This document shows, one piece after another, positions 18,110 to 26,416 of a DNA stretch of 64,000 bases (positions are counted from its first letter, which is position 1; each line of letters starts with the position of its first letter). The DNA comes from Aeromicrobium terrae (GTDB taxonomy: Bacteria; Actinomycetota; Actinomycetes; Propionibacteriales; Nocardioidaceae): contig NZ_VDUX01000005.1 of the NCBI RefSeq assembly GCF_008039565.1, positions 124,001 through 188,000 of the forward strand, read 5' to 3'. A model generated the notes under the pieces. It was given only the letters and a program-made list of their open reading frames with translations, searched no databases and was not told the origin of the DNA. Made by a program: the position numbers and the translations under genes.

Positions 18110-19509
18110 GCATCCCCATCGACTGGGCCACCGCCGGGCCCGCGGTCATCGTCGCGACCAGCGCGCTCGTCGCGCTCATGGTCGACGCGTTCTGGCCGCG
18201 CCGCAGCTGGTTCGCCTCGTCCCTGCCGCTGCTGGCCGGACTCGTCGGTGGGTTCGTCGAGCTCGGCCGCACCGGCAGCGTCGACGACGTCTCGGCCGCG
18301 CTGACGTTCGTCATCCTGGCCGGCACCGTCCTCGTGCTCGTCGGCGCGACGGTGATGAGCGACGAGGACTCGATGCCGCCCGGCGAGCTGCACCTCCTGC
18401 TCGGCTCAGCCGCCTCCGGGGCGCTGGTCATGGTGGCCGCGCGCGACCTCGTCACGCTGATCGTCGCGATCGAGCTCTTGGCGCTGCCGTCGATCGCGCT
18501 CATCGGCCTGCGGCAGGGCGACCGTCGCGGCATCGCGTCGTCCTGGACGTTCTTCCTGACCTCGGTGGTCTCCACCGCGGTCACGCTGATGGGCGTCGCA
18601 CTGCTGTACGGCAGCACCGGCACCCTCACGTACGCCGGTCTGAGCCGCGAGCTCGTCGACCCGGCCGTCCCGGACGCGGTCGTCGCCGTCGCGGTGGTGC
18701 TGACGCTCGTCGGCCTGCTGTTCAAGCTCGGCGCCGTGCCGTTCCACGCCTGGGTGCCCGACACGTACCGCGGCGCGAGCGTCGTCATCGCCGGGTTCCT
18801 CGCGTCGGTGTCCAAGGCCGGTGCGCTCGGCGCGCTGCTGGTGCTGCTCGCCATCGGTCTCTCGCCGGTCGACGACGTGTGGGTGCCCGTGATCGCGGTC
18901 GTGGCCACCGCGTCGATGACGCTCGGCAACCTGGCCGCGCTCCGCGAGCGCGACGGCGTCGGCATGCTCGCCTGGTCGTCCGTCGCGCAGGCCGGCTTCC
19001 TGGTGGCCCCGGCCACCGCCGTGCTCACCGCCGAGGGATTGTCGGCGCCTCTGCAGTACCTGGCGGTCTACGCGCTCGCCAATCTCGTCGGCTTCACCGC
19101 GCTCGCCGTGGTGCTGCGGACGCGGGGGAGCACCTCCTACGACACCCTCACCGGGCTCGCGCGGTCCGAGCCGTGGCTCGGCGTCCCGCTCGCGTTCGTC
19201 GCGCTGACCCTCGCCGGCTTCCCGCCCGCGGTCATCGGCCTGGTCACCAAGTACGTCGTGCTGCGTCCGGTCGTCGACGACGGCCTGACCTGGCTCGCCG
19301 TCGTGATGGCGGTCAACGTGATGCTCGGCCTGGCGTACTACCTGCGCCTGGTCGTCGTGCTGGTCTCACGCCCCGCGGACGAGCCGGACGGGATCACGTC
19401 GCGCCCGGCGGCCCCCACCGGCCTCGCCACGGCCGCCGTCGCCGTCGGCACCGCGGCCCTCGTCGTGCTCAGCGTCCTCCCTGGGCTTCTGATCGACCAC
19501 CTGCCGTAG
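18106..19509 (+). CDS. nuoN: NADH-quinone oxidoreductase subunit N, second cluster
   Basis: This is a 467-residue antiporter-like subunit, shorter than the first NuoN (534). It has IVAIELLALPSIALIGL with the conserved Glu and FKLGAVPFHAWVPDTYRGAS with the conserved Lys. The pumping half of the second complex therefore looks complete (L, M and N all carry their charged residues). It closes the second operon, and an imperfect 29-base inverted repeat begins seven bases after its stop. Confidence 0.95.
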   Translation: MSIPIDWATAGPAVIVATSALVALMVDAFWPRRSWFASSLPLLAGLVGGFVELGRTGSVDDVSAALTFVILAGTVLVLVGATVMSDEDSMPPGELHLLLGSAASGALVMVAARDLVTLIVAIELLALPSIALIGLRQGDRRGIASSWTFFLTSVVSTAVTLMGVALLYGSTGTLTYAGLSRELVDPAVPDAVVAVAVVLTLVGLLFKLGAVPFHAWVPDTYRGASVVIAGFLASVSKAGALGALLVLLAIGLSPVDDVWVPVIAVVATASMTLGNLAALRERDGVGMLAWSSVAQAGFLVAPATAVLTAEGLSAPLQYLAVYALANLVGFTALAVVLRTRGSTSYDTLTGLARSEPWLGVPLAFVALTLAGFPPAVIGLVTKYVVLRPVVDDGLTWLAVVMAVNVMLGLAYYLRLVVVLVSRPADEPDGITSRPAAPTGLATAAVAVGTAALVVLSVLPGLLIDHLP

Positions 19510-19515
19510 CCCCCG

Positions 19516-19600
19516 GGTCCTCAAGATGTGGCCGCTTGCGCACCATTCATGACGCGAACGCGGCCGATTTGGGTGCGCAACCGGCCAAAATTCGAGGACC
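19516..19600. repeat. Inverted repeat C between convergent genes
   Basis: A left arm at 19516-19544 (GGTCCTC ... GGCCGCTTGCGCACC) and a right arm at 19572-19600 match over 29 bases with five mismatches, separated by 27 bases. It could serve as a bidirectional terminator for nuoN and the convergent nuclease-like gene. There is no T tract, and its size and A/T-containing middle make it look more like a dispersed element. Confidence 0.8.
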
Positions 19601-19606
19601 GGAAGC

Positions 19607-20368
19607 TCAGCTCCACTCGCAGGCAATGCCGTCGCCGTCGCGGTCGAGACGGTGCGGGTCGCCCCCGGTGACGGTCACGGGGTGCCCGATGTCCGGGCAG
19701 TCGAGGTCCGGCGGGTACGGGGCGACGCAGGGCGTGTAGCCCGGAGCGCAGTTCTTCGGCTTCGTCGGCTTCGGCTTGTCCACGAGCGGTGCGGCCTTCG
19801 CCTTGCAGGTGTAGTTCGGGCTCGCCGCGTCGGCCTCGATGTAGCGCGGCTCGCGCGGGTGGAACCCGTAGCCGTCACGCGAGTCGTAGCGGGCGATCGC
19901 CAGGCCGGACTTGATCATCTCGAGCCCGGCGTCCTTGCCGTCGACGTCGATGTACCGGAGCAGCCGGCCGTACTTGTCGTGGTCCTCATCCGTTTCCGCG
20001 AGCGTCACGGTCTTGTCGAGCACGAGCTGCTGCATCTTCCGTGTGGCCTGGTCGTGTCCGCACTGGCCGACCTCGGGGGAGTCGATGCCGCCCAGCCGGA
20101 CGGTGTCCCCGGAGTCGAGGTCGACGGTGTCACCGTCGACCACCTTGACGACGACGAAGGTCTCCGTGTCACCCGACGCCTCCGCGGAGTCGGCGTCGTC
20201 GGACGACGGGGGTGCGGTCTCGCCGCTGATGTCCGGGGTCGACCCGGTGACCTCGTCAGACCGCGGCGAGGTGTCGTCGGCCGACGACGTGGGCACGCAC
20301 GCACTCATCGCGAGCATGGCCAGGGCAGCCACTGTCGCGTACCGGAGCGATGTCGTTGCGCGCGTCAC
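19607..20368 (-). CDS. Secreted thermonuclease-like lipoprotein with excalibur domain
   Basis: The 253-residue product starts with a lipoprotein signal ending LAMSAC, lipid-attached Cys at residue 24. A low-complexity Ser/Asp linker follows, then a staphylococcal nuclease-like fold with VVDGDTVDL, RLGGIDSPE and DKYGRLLRYI. The C terminus is an excalibur calcium-binding motif (DRDGDGIACEW). It is probably an extracytoplasmic, calcium-dependent nuclease attached to the membrane. The GTG start at 20368 has TACGCT at 20375-20380, six bases upstream, and no Shine-Dalgarno sequence, so it is probably leaderless. Confidence 0.88.
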   Translation of the reverse strand: MTRATTSLRYATVAALAMLAMSACVPTSSADDTSPRSDEVTGSTPDISGETAPPSSDDADSAEASGDTETFVVVKVVDGDTVDLDSGDTVRLGGIDSPEVGQCGHDQATRKMQQLVLDKTVTLAETDEDHDKYGRLLRYIDVDGKDAGLEMIKSGLAIARYDSRDGYGFHPREPRYIEADAASPNYTCKAKAAPLVDKPKPTKPKNCAPGYTPCVAPYPPDLDCPDIGHPVTVTGGDPHRLDRDGDGIACEWS

Positions 20369-20374
20369 CCGGCG

Positions 20375-20380
20375 AGCGTA
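20375..20380 (-). promoter_or_regulatory. Leaderless-type -10 element for the nuclease lipoprotein
   Basis: TACGCT on the minus strand lies six bases before the GTG start codon. Confidence 0.6.
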
Positions 20381-20422
20381 GGAGCCGGAATCCCTCCCGG
20401 TGGGCGAACGCGGAAATCGGTC

Positions 20423-20914
20423 CTAGCGGTAGTTGACGAACTGGACGGCGAAGTCGAGGTCGGCGCCCTTGACGAGGGCGATGACGGCCTGGAGGTCGTC
20501 GCGCTTCTTGCTCGAGACGCGGAGCTCGTCGCCCTGGATCTGCACCTTGACGCCCTTGGGGCCCTCGTCGCGGATCAGCTTGGAGACCTTCTTGGCCTGC
20601 TCGGAGCTGATGCCCTCGCTGAAGGTGCCGTTGATCTTGACCTCCTTGCCGGACTGGCGGGGCTCGCCGGTCTCGAGCGTCTTCAGGGAGATGCCACGCT
20701 TGATCAGCTTCTCCTTGAAGACGTCGAGGACGGCGAGGGCCCGCTCGTCGGCGTTCGCCGTGATCTCGATGCCGTCCTCGCCCTTCCACTCGATGGAGGC
20801 GCCGGTGTTCTTGAAGTCGTACCGGTTCGCGATCTCCTTGGCCGCCTGGTTCAGCGCGTTGTCCGCTTCCTGGTGGTCGAGCTTGCTCACGATGTCGAAG
20901 GAGGAGTCAGCCAT
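20423..20914 (-). CDS. YajQ family nucleotide-binding protein
   Basis: The 163-residue product begins [20 protein letters not shown] and contains [14 protein letters not shown] and [20 protein letters not shown], all characteristic of the YajQ/UPF0234 family. Members bind nucleotides, and some bind cyclic di-GMP and act with transcription factors; the role here is not determinable. The ATG at 20914 is preceded by TAGGGT at 20922-20927, seven bases away, with no Shine-Dalgarno sequence. This fixes the start and excludes the longer upstream reading frame to 21022. Confidence 0.93.
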   Translation of the reverse strand: MADSSFDIVSKLDHQEADNALNQAAKEIANRYDFKNTGASIEWKGEDGIEITANADERALAVLDVFKEKLIKRGISLKTLETGEPRQSGKEVKINGTFSEGISSEQAKKVSKLIRDEGPKGVKVQIQGDELRVSSKKRDDLQAVIALVKGADLDFAVQFVNYR

Positions 20915-20921
20915 GACGTCC

Positions 20922-20927
20922 ACCCTA
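20922..20927 (-). promoter_or_regulatory. Leaderless-type -10 element for the yajQ-like gene
   Basis: TAGGGT on the minus strand lies seven bases before the ATG. Confidence 0.65.
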
Positions 20928-20983
20928 TCGACGGTCGGCACGTCGAGGGCAGGGTGGATTTCAGCACCCGCGCACCGCTCAGA

Positions 20984-20989
20984 TAGGCT
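20984..20989 (+). promoter_or_regulatory. Candidate -10 element for tRNA-Tyr
   Basis: TAGGCT lies 39 bases before the mature tRNA 5' end. The upstream -35 region (around 20959-20964) is weak. Confidence 0.4.
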
Positions 20990-21028
20990 GACTCCTCGTT
21001 GCCCCCAGAGATGGCACGGCAACAGCCA

Positions 21029-21110
21029 GGCAGGTTGCCCGAGCGGCCAAAGGGAGCTGACTGTAAATCAGCCGGCATTGCCTTCAGAGGTTCGAATCCT
21101 CTACCTGCCA
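21029..21110 (+). tRNA. tRNA-Tyr (anticodon GTA)
   Basis: The acceptor arms GGCAGGT (21029-21035) and ACCTGCC (21103-21109) pair perfectly. The anticodon stem-loop is GCTGA-CTGTAAA-TCAGC with GTA at 21063-21065. A long variable arm marks a class II tRNA, and the T arm contains GGTTCGAATCC. The 3' CCA is not encoded. Confidence 0.96.
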
Positions 21111-21129
21111 CACCGGGAATCCGGAGCAC

Positions 21130-21167
21130 CGGGCCCCGACCATGACTCTCGTCGCGGTCGGGGCCCG
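21130..21167 (+). terminator. Terminator-like hairpin after tRNA-Tyr
   Basis: CGGGCCCCGACC (21130-21141) pairs perfectly with GGTCGGGGCCCG (21156-21167) around a 14-base loop. It follows the tRNA by 19 bases and lies between convergent transcription units; there is no T run. Confidence 0.7.
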
Positions 21168-21276
21168 AGTCTCTCGCGGGGAGGAATCCGCGTCGGCGCG
21201 GTAGCGCCGGACATGAAGGTAGCCTCATGTTTCGCCGAGGCGAAGGGGCGGTCTTGAAGACTGGGCAGTAACGAGC

Positions 21277-21696
21277 TCAGCTGTCGGGTCGGGCCTCGTG
21301 ACCGGGCAGGCCGTCGGTTCGGCGCTCCTCCTTCATGCGGGCCTCGTAGAGGTGGCGCGTGCCGCCGGCGAGCTGGTCCCGGGCGGCCGCCTCGAGCTCC
21401 TTGAAGAGGGCGAAGTAGCCGTCGTCGTACTCCTCGACGACCTGGAAGCTCCACCGGCCCTGGAGGATGTTGCGGCCGACGAGCTCGCGGTCGATGCGGT
21501 CGGCGATCTCGCCGTGACCGGCCTCCCGGAGCAGGTCGACCGCCTCGCCGAGGGTGAGGTCCGCCGTGCCGCACAGGCGGTGGAAGCCGTACAGCTTCCC
21601 GCGGGCCTCCTCGGCGGCCTCGAGGGCCTCGGACAGCTTGCCCAGGGCGGTGATGGTGGCGTCGTCGGCGTCGGTGGGCTTCTCGGCAGTGGTCAC
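21277..21696 (-). CDS. Conserved actinobacterial hypothetical protein
   Basis: This is a 139-residue soluble, acidic protein with no signal or membrane segment. The central part, KLYGFHRLCGTADLTLGEAV and ELVGRNILQGRWSFQVVEEY, looks like a conserved core. I have the impression of similar unnamed proteins in other actinobacteria but know no function. The GTG start at 21696 gives a sensible N terminus. The hexamer CAGGAT six bases upstream resembles the leaderless -10 pattern apart from its first base. Confidence 0.75.
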   Translation of the reverse strand: MTTAEKPTDADDATITALGKLSEALEAAEEARGKLYGFHRLCGTADLTLGEAVDLLREAGHGEIADRIDRELVGRNILQGRWSFQVVEEYDDGYFALFKELEAAARDQLAGGTRHLYEARMKEERRTDGLPGHEARPDS

Positions 21697-21755
21697 CCGA
21701 CCATCCTGCGGAAGCTCATCGGGTCGCGCGAGCCGACGCAGGACGGCCGGTGTGG

Positions 21756-22040
21756 TCAGACGCGGGTGCCGCGCCGGGCGGCCAGCCGGTGGCCCACGGC
21801 CACCAGGCCGAACCCGATCGCGAAGATTCCCGACGCGACGATCCCGTAGGAGATCGGCAGGGTGTCCGGGTCCTTCGGGAAGGCGCTGTGGTCGCCGCCG
21901 ACCCAGCTGCGGGTCAGGTAGAGCGTCTGGAAGGTAAAGGCCCACAGGTACGCGATCGCGTAGGCGACGCTGGCCACGAGCTGGTTGCGCACGAGGTACC
22001 CGAGCGGCAGGGCGAGCAGGACGGTGGTGATGGCGATCAT
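21756..22040 (-). CDS. Small membrane protein (two-gene unit, second gene)
   Basis: This is a 94-residue protein with three hydrophobic segments: residues 1-14, 22-40 and about 66-84. A short extracytoplasmic loop contains WVGGDHSAFPKDPD. I do not recognise a family. The ATG at 22040 has GAGGTGA five bases upstream, overlapping the end of the preceding membrane-protein gene, so the two are translated together. The pair is divergent from a two-component system and may be its target. Confidence 0.7.
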   Translation of the reverse strand: MIAITTVLLALPLGYLVRNQLVASVAYAIAYLWAFTFQTLYLTRSWVGGDHSAFPKDPDTLPISYGIVASGIFAIGFGLVAVGHRLAARRGTRV

Positions 22041-22049
22041 GACGTCACC

Positions 22050-22418
22050 TCAGTCCGTGACGTGCGCCGGCCGCGCGGCCGGGGACAGCATCAGCACCAG
22101 CGACACGATCGTCACGACGACGAACACGGCCGCCAGGACCTTGATCGGCGCGTCGACGTCGACGAAGAAGGCGGGGAGCGCCGACAGCATCGACAGGACA
22201 CGGGCGCCGGCGGCGATCCGGACGGCCCCGCGGTGCTCGCGGGTCCAGGCGATCACGACCGCCACCAGGGTGACGACGCCGCACACGGAGCCGAGGACGA
22301 GGATGCCGTAGGGCGGACCGGTCTCGCCGTCGGGCGTGGGCATCAGGAACTGCGGGACGTCGCTGAGGCCGAGGAGGCCTGCCAGGACGAGTCCGACCTT
22401 GTTCTTCGTGCTGAACAT
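22050..22418 (-). CDS. Small membrane protein (two-gene unit, first gene)
   Basis: This is a 122-residue protein with four hydrophobic stretches: about residues 7-25, 37-59, 77-87 and 92-111. The stretch LSDVPQFLMPTPDGETGPP lies between the first two. No family is recognised. The ATG at 22418 follows AAGGAG by seven bases, a normal ribosome site, unlike many neighbours that are leaderless. It lies 158 bases from the divergent response regulator gene, and a perfect palindrome sits in that gap. Confidence 0.72.
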   Translation of the reverse strand: MFSTKNKVGLVLAGLLGLSDVPQFLMPTPDGETGPPYGILVLGSVCGVVTLVAVVIAWTREHRGAVRIAAGARVLSMLSALPAFFVDVDAPIKVLAAVFVVVTIVSLVLMLSPAARPAHVTD

Positions 22419-22503
22419 GTGGGTCTCCTTGCTCGAAGGTGGTTGATGCCTCCACCGTCGGCGCTCTCGAGCGTCCTGGGATCGGTCTCCGCTCCTGATT
22501 GTG

Positions 22504-22519
22504 CCGGGAGATCTCCCGG
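22504..22519. promoter_or_regulatory. Palindromic candidate operator between membrane genes and response regulator
   Basis: CCGGGAGATCTCCCGG is a perfect 16-base palindrome in the divergent intergenic region. The NarL-type regulator encoded just downstream binds DNA as a dimer, so an inverted site of this kind is expected. That it is the actual binding site is an inference. Confidence 0.45.
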
Positions 22520-22576
22520 GTCGAACAGGTGCACGTTCCCGGGTCCGCCGGCCGTCAGCGGGGCCAGAATGCTGCT

Positions 22577-23233
22577 ATGTCCGACGTCATCCGCGTCGTC
22601 CTCGCCGACGACCACCCGGTGGTGCGCGGCGGGCTGCGGGCCCTGCTGGAGTCGCTCGCCGGGTACGAGGTCGTCGCGGAGGCCGTGGACGGGGAGTCGG
22701 CCGTGCGCGAGGTGCAGCTGACCAAGCCGGACGTCGTGCTGATGGACGTCAAGATGCCCGGCGTCGACGGGCTGGAGGCGACCCGACGGATCCGCGCCGC
22801 CGTACCGGGCACGGCCGTGCTCGTCCTGACCATGTTCGACGACGACGACACCGTGTTCGCCGCGATGAAGGCCGGAGCGCAGGGCTACCTCCTGAAGGGC
22901 GCCGAGCAGGGCGAGATCGACCGCGCGATCCGCGCGGTCGTCGCCGGCGAGGCGATCTTCGGGCCGGGCGTCGCGGCCCGGGTGCTGCAGCACTTCGCCG
23001 ACCCGCCGAAGGTCGAGATCGACGTGCCGTTCCCGGAGCTCACCGAGCGGGAGCGGGAGGTGCTGGACCTCGTGGCCGCCGGTCACCGGAACGCGGCGAT
23101 CGCGGAGCAGCTGTTCCTCGCGCCGAAGACGGTGGCGAACCACATCTCGTCGATCTTCGCCAAGCTCGCGGTGGCCGACCGGTCCGCCGCGATCGTCAGG
23201 GCCCGCGACGAGGGGCTGGGCCGGGCGCGATGA
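22577..23233 (+). CDS. NarL/LuxR-type response regulator
   Basis: The 218-residue product has an N-terminal receiver domain with the acidic pair DD at residues 11-12, the phosphorylation site D57 in VVLMDVKMPG and the conserved Lys in YLLKGAEQG. The C-terminal LuxR helix-turn-helix (LTEREREVLDLVAAGHRNAA, about residues 155-198) binds DNA. The ATG at 22577 was chosen because the receiver starts directly after it. CAGAAT six bases before it resembles a leaderless -10. It overlaps the kinase gene by four bases and is surely its partner. Confidence 0.93.
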   Translation: MSDVIRVVLADDHPVVRGGLRALLESLAGYEVVAEAVDGESAVREVQLTKPDVVLMDVKMPGVDGLEATRRIRAAVPGTAVLVLTMFDDDDTVFAAMKAGAQGYLLKGAEQGEIDRAIRAVVAGEAIFGPGVAARVLQHFADPPKVEIDVPFPELTEREREVLDLVAAGHRNAAIAEQLFLAPKTVANHISSIFAKLAVADRSAAIVRARDEGLGRAR

Positions 23234-24984
23234 CGGTCGCCGTCGCCCTGGCGGTCGCCTCGATCCTCGCCGCGGTGGTCGGGGCGAGCGGACTCATCCT
23301 GGTGCTCGCCCGGCAGGCCCGGCTCAGTGGGGTCCTGATGATCGCCGCCGCCGTCGCCGGGGGGCTCGCCGTCGTCGTCCGGGCCGCCGAGGGACCCGTC
23401 GACCTCGTGACGGCGCTGGTCGTGGCCGCCACCTTCGTCGCCGTGCCGCTCGCAGTGCTCACCTACCCGACCTGGGAGTGGCGTCGCCCGGTGGACTTCC
23501 TGGCGTCGACCACGGTCGCCGGTGCCGGGGCGGTGAGCCTGGGGTGGTTCACGGAGCCGAACGTCCTCGGCACCCTCGGCACGGTCATCGGTCTCGTGCT
23601 CGCCGTCTACCTCTGGTGGCGCATCGAAACCGGCCCGCGCGACGTGCGAGCACCCTTGCTGTGGTTCGCCGCCACGGCGGGCGCCGTGGGCCTGATCGTC
23701 GGGTTGATCGCGTTCTCGTTCGACGGGTCGAACGAGACGGGCTCGTCCTCGGTGGTCGTCAGCCTGCTGCTGTTCCTGCCGGTCGCGCCCGCGATGGTGG
23801 TCGGCGTGATGCGGCCGGACGTGCTCGACGTCCGTGGGCTGGTCACCTGGGGTGTCGTGACGCTGGTGACGGTGATCGCCTATCTGGCGGCGTTCGCCGG
23901 CGTGATCTCCGGCATCGACGAGCTGGGCGGCGACCCGTCGCCGGGGGCGTTGGGACTGATCGGCGCCGTGCTGGCCTTCGGGTTCCACCCCACGAGCGTC
24001 GTCCTGCGCGGCGTGGTCGACCGGCTGCTGTTCGGCGACCGGCCCGACCCGCTGGAGGCCGCCACCCACGTCGTCGACCAGATCGGCGACGACCCGGTGC
24101 TCGCCCTCCGCGCCATCCGCGAGGCCCTGGTGCTGCCGTACGCGACGCTGCGCGCCGAGGGGCGCACGCTGGCCACGTCCGGCACGGAGGTCACCCACAC
24201 CCGGTCCCTGCCGCTGCAGCTCGGCGCCGACACGGTGGGGGAGATCGTCGTCGGCCTGCGCGCCGGCGATCTGACGCTGGCGCCCGCCGACGCCGACGTG
24301 CTCCGCATCGTCGCGCCGCTGCTGGCCCAGACCCTGCGCGCCCAGGCCCTCGCGCGCGACGTCCAGGCGTCGCGGAACGCGGCGATCACGGCGATCGAGG
24401 AGGAGCGGCGCCGGCTACGTCGCGACCTGCACGACGGCCTCGGCCCGACGCTCAGCGGCATCGCCTTCGCCACCGACGCGGCCCGTAACCAGCTCGGCGA
24501 CGACCCCGCGGCCGCGGACGCCCTGCTGGAGCGGCTGCGCGCCGACACGACCGCCGCGATCGGCGAGGTGCGCCGGATCGTCGAGGGGCTGCGCCCGCCC
24601 GCACTGGACGAGCTCGGCCTGCTCGGTGCGGTCCGGCAGCACGCCTCGACGCTGCACGCCGACGGGGGAGAACCGCTGCGGGTCACGATCTCCGCGCCGG
24701 AGGTTCTCCCGGACCTGCCGGCGATGGCCGAGGTGACGGCCTACCGGATCGTCGTCGAGGCGCTCACCAACGTCGCGCGGCACGCCGCCGCCACCCGGGC
24801 CGACGTCGAGATCGGCGTCGCCGGGTCCGACCTGCGCCTCTCGGTGCGCGACGACGGCCGCGGCGGCGACTGGCGACCCGGCGTCGGCATGTCGTCGATG
24901 CGGGAGCGCGCCGAGCAGGCGGGCGGGACGTTCGCTGCCGGCGCCGGTCGCGTGGACGCGGTCATTCCGTTGCGCTCGGCCTGA
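23230..24984 (+). CDS. Sensor histidine kinase (HisKA_3 type)
   Basis: The 584-residue product has an N-terminal half with about eight membrane helices, then a GAF-like region (about residues 270-380). A dimerisation/phosphoacceptor segment RRDLHDGLGPTLSGIAF follows, with H401, then an ATPase domain with EALTNVARHAAATRADVEI and DDGRGG. It belongs to the DesK/NarX-like kinases that pair with NarL regulators. The start ATG overlaps the regulator stop. The signal is unknown; the multi-helix sensor suggests a membrane-associated cue. Confidence 0.93.
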   Translation: MTVAVALAVASILAAVVGASGLILVLARQARLSGVLMIAAAVAGGLAVVVRAAEGPVDLVTALVVAATFVAVPLAVLTYPTWEWRRPVDFLASTTVAGAGAVSLGWFTEPNVLGTLGTVIGLVLAVYLWWRIETGPRDVRAPLLWFAATAGAVGLIVGLIAFSFDGSNETGSSSVVVSLLLFLPVAPAMVVGVMRPDVLDVRGLVTWGVVTLVTVIAYLAAFAGVISGIDELGGDPSPGALGLIGAVLAFGFHPTSVVLRGVVDRLLFGDRPDPLEAATHVVDQIGDDPVLALRAIREALVLPYATLRAEGRTLATSGTEVTHTRSLPLQLGADTVGEIVVGLRAGDLTLAPADADVLRIVAPLLAQTLRAQALARDVQASRNAAITAIEEERRRLRRDLHDGLGPTLSGIAFATDAARNQLGDDPAAADALLERLRADTTAAIGEVRRIVEGLRPPALDELGLLGAVRQHASTLHADGGEPLRVTISAPEVLPDLPAMAEVTAYRIVVEALTNVARHAAATRADVEIGVAGSDLRLSVRDDGRGGDWRPGVGMSSMRERAEQAGGTFAAGAGRVDAVIPLRSA

Positions 24985-25020
24985 GCAGGAATGAAGAAGC
25001 GCCCGCCCGTCCGTTGCACC

Positions 25021-25026
25021 TAGCGT
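25021..25026 (+). promoter_or_regulatory. Leaderless-type -10 element for the DUF1059 gene
   Basis: TAGCGT lies seven bases before the ATG at 25034, and there is no Shine-Dalgarno sequence. Confidence 0.65.
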
Positions 25027-25033
25027 CGTCCTC

Positions 25034-25273
25034 ATGAAGACGATGACCTGCAAGCAGCTCGGCGGCCCCTGCGACCTCGAGCTGACCGGAGACAACGCCA
25101 ACGACGTCATCAAGCTGCAGGACCAGCACCTGCGCGACGCGGTGGCGGCCGGCGATCACACGCACCAGGCCGCCCTCGACGAAATGAAGGGCCGCTGGAA
25201 GCACCCGATCTCGGGCATGGGCTGGTACCGCCAGGCCAAGCGCGACTTCGCGGCCCTGCCGGTCAGGGACTGA
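25034..25273 (+). CDS. DUF1059-like small protein
   Basis: The 79-residue soluble protein starts MKTMTCKQLGGPCDLELTGD and continues with NDVIKLQDQHLRDAV. This resembles the DUF1059 family (a CKQLG-type N terminus followed by two conserved His-containing segments). The C-terminal part, about residues 55-79, is an unusual basic extension with GWYRQAKRDF. Two cysteines are present, at residues 6 and 13. Function is unknown. Its 3' end overlaps the convergent antiporter gene by 11 bases. Confidence 0.8.
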   Translation: MKTMTCKQLGGPCDLELTGDNANDVIKLQDQHLRDAVAAGDHTHQAALDEMKGRWKHPISGMGWYRQAKRDFAALPVRD

Positions 25274-26351
25274 TCGACAGGTAGATGAACGTCGCCAGCA
25301 GGGCGAGGTGCAGGCCGCCGTGGAGCGGCTTCGCCCGTCCGGGGACGACGGTCAGGGTCCCGACGATCGACGACACCGCCAGCAGCACGATCTGCGTCGA
25401 CTCCAGGCCGAGGTCGAGCGGACCGTCCAGCCAGATCGAGGCGACCGCGAGCGTCGGGATGGTCAGTCCGATCGAAGCCATCGCCGAGCCGTAGGCCAGG
25501 TTCAGGCTGATCTGCACCCGGTCCCGCAGGGCGTTGCGGACCGCGGCGATGCACTCGGGTGCCAGCACGAGCAGGGCGATCGCGACGCCGACGACGGCCT
25601 GGGGGAGCCCGGCCGAGTCGACGGCGTCCTCGATGGCCCCGGAGGTGACCTTGGCCAGGCCGACGACGACGACGAGGGACACCAGCATCAGGCCCAGGCT
25701 GACCAGAGCCTCCCGGTCGGTGGGCGGGTCCGCCTCGTGCGCCGTGTCGTCGTTGACCGGCAGGTAGAGGTCTCGGTGCCGGACCGTCTGGGTGAAGACG
25801 AACAGTCCGTAGAGCGCCAGCGAGGCGATCGCGGCGAACGCGAGCTGGTCCGAGGCGTACTCCGGCCCGTTGGCGCTCGTCGTGAACGTGGGCAGCACGA
25901 GGCAGAGGGTCGCGAGGGTGATGACGGTGGCGAGCGCCGCGCCGGCGCCCTCGGAGCTGAACACGGCCAGGTGGTGCTTGAGGGCACCCACGAGCAGCGC
26001 GAGCCCCGCGATCCCGTTGACCGTGATCATCGCCGCGGCGAAGACCGTGTCACGCGCCAGCGTGGAGGTCTCGTCGCCGCCGGAGACCATGAGCGTGACG
26101 ATCAGCCCGACCTCGATCACGGTGACCGCCACCGCGAGGATCAGCGCACCGTACGGCTCACCGACGCGGTGGGCCACCACCTCGGCGTGGTGCACGGCGG
26201 CGATGATCGCCGCGACCAGGAAGACCCCCACCACGGCCAGCGCGACTCCGTGCGGATGGCGGCCCCATCCGAGCACCAGGACGACGAGAGAGAGCAGGGG
26301 GACGGAGATCGTCCACCGCGCGCGCCGGAGCAGCTCCGCGACGGTGGCCAT
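25263..26351 (-). CDS. chaA: Ca2+/H+ antiporter, ChaA type
   Basis: This is a 362-residue membrane protein with about eleven helices of the Ca2+/cation antiporter superfamily. The two repeated ion-binding regions are visible: [20 protein letters not shown] (about residues 60-79) and [20 protein letters not shown] (about residues 258-277). It probably exports Ca2+ or Na+ in exchange for protons. The ATG at 26351 has TAGGGT at 26358-26363, six bases upstream, so it looks leaderless. The gene shares its promoter region with the divergent LuxR regulator. Confidence 0.9.
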   Translation of the reverse strand: MATVAELLRRARWTISVPLLSLVVLVLGWGRHPHGVALAVVGVFLVAAIIAAVHHAEVVAHRVGEPYGALILAVAVTVIEVGLIVTLMVSGGDETSTLARDTVFAAAMITVNGIAGLALLVGALKHHLAVFSSEGAGAALATVITLATLCLVLPTFTTSANGPEYASDQLAFAAIASLALYGLFVFTQTVRHRDLYLPVNDDTAHEADPPTDREALVSLGLMLVSLVVVVGLAKVTSGAIEDAVDSAGLPQAVVGVAIALLVLAPECIAAVRNALRDRVQISLNLAYGSAMASIGLTIPTLAVASIWLDGPLDLGLESTQIVLLAVSSIVGTLTVVPGRAKPLHGGLHLALLATFIYLSISP

Positions 26352-26357
26352 GCCAGA

Positions 26358-26363
26358 ACCCTA
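26358..26363 (-). promoter_or_regulatory. Leaderless-type -10 element for the antiporter gene
   Basis: TAGGGT on the minus strand lies six bases before the ATG. Confidence 0.62.
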
Positions 26364-26416
26364 CGGACACCCTGTGCGGGAAGTGCAATTCGCGGCGGGT
26401 CGCCCGAGCCCGGGTG

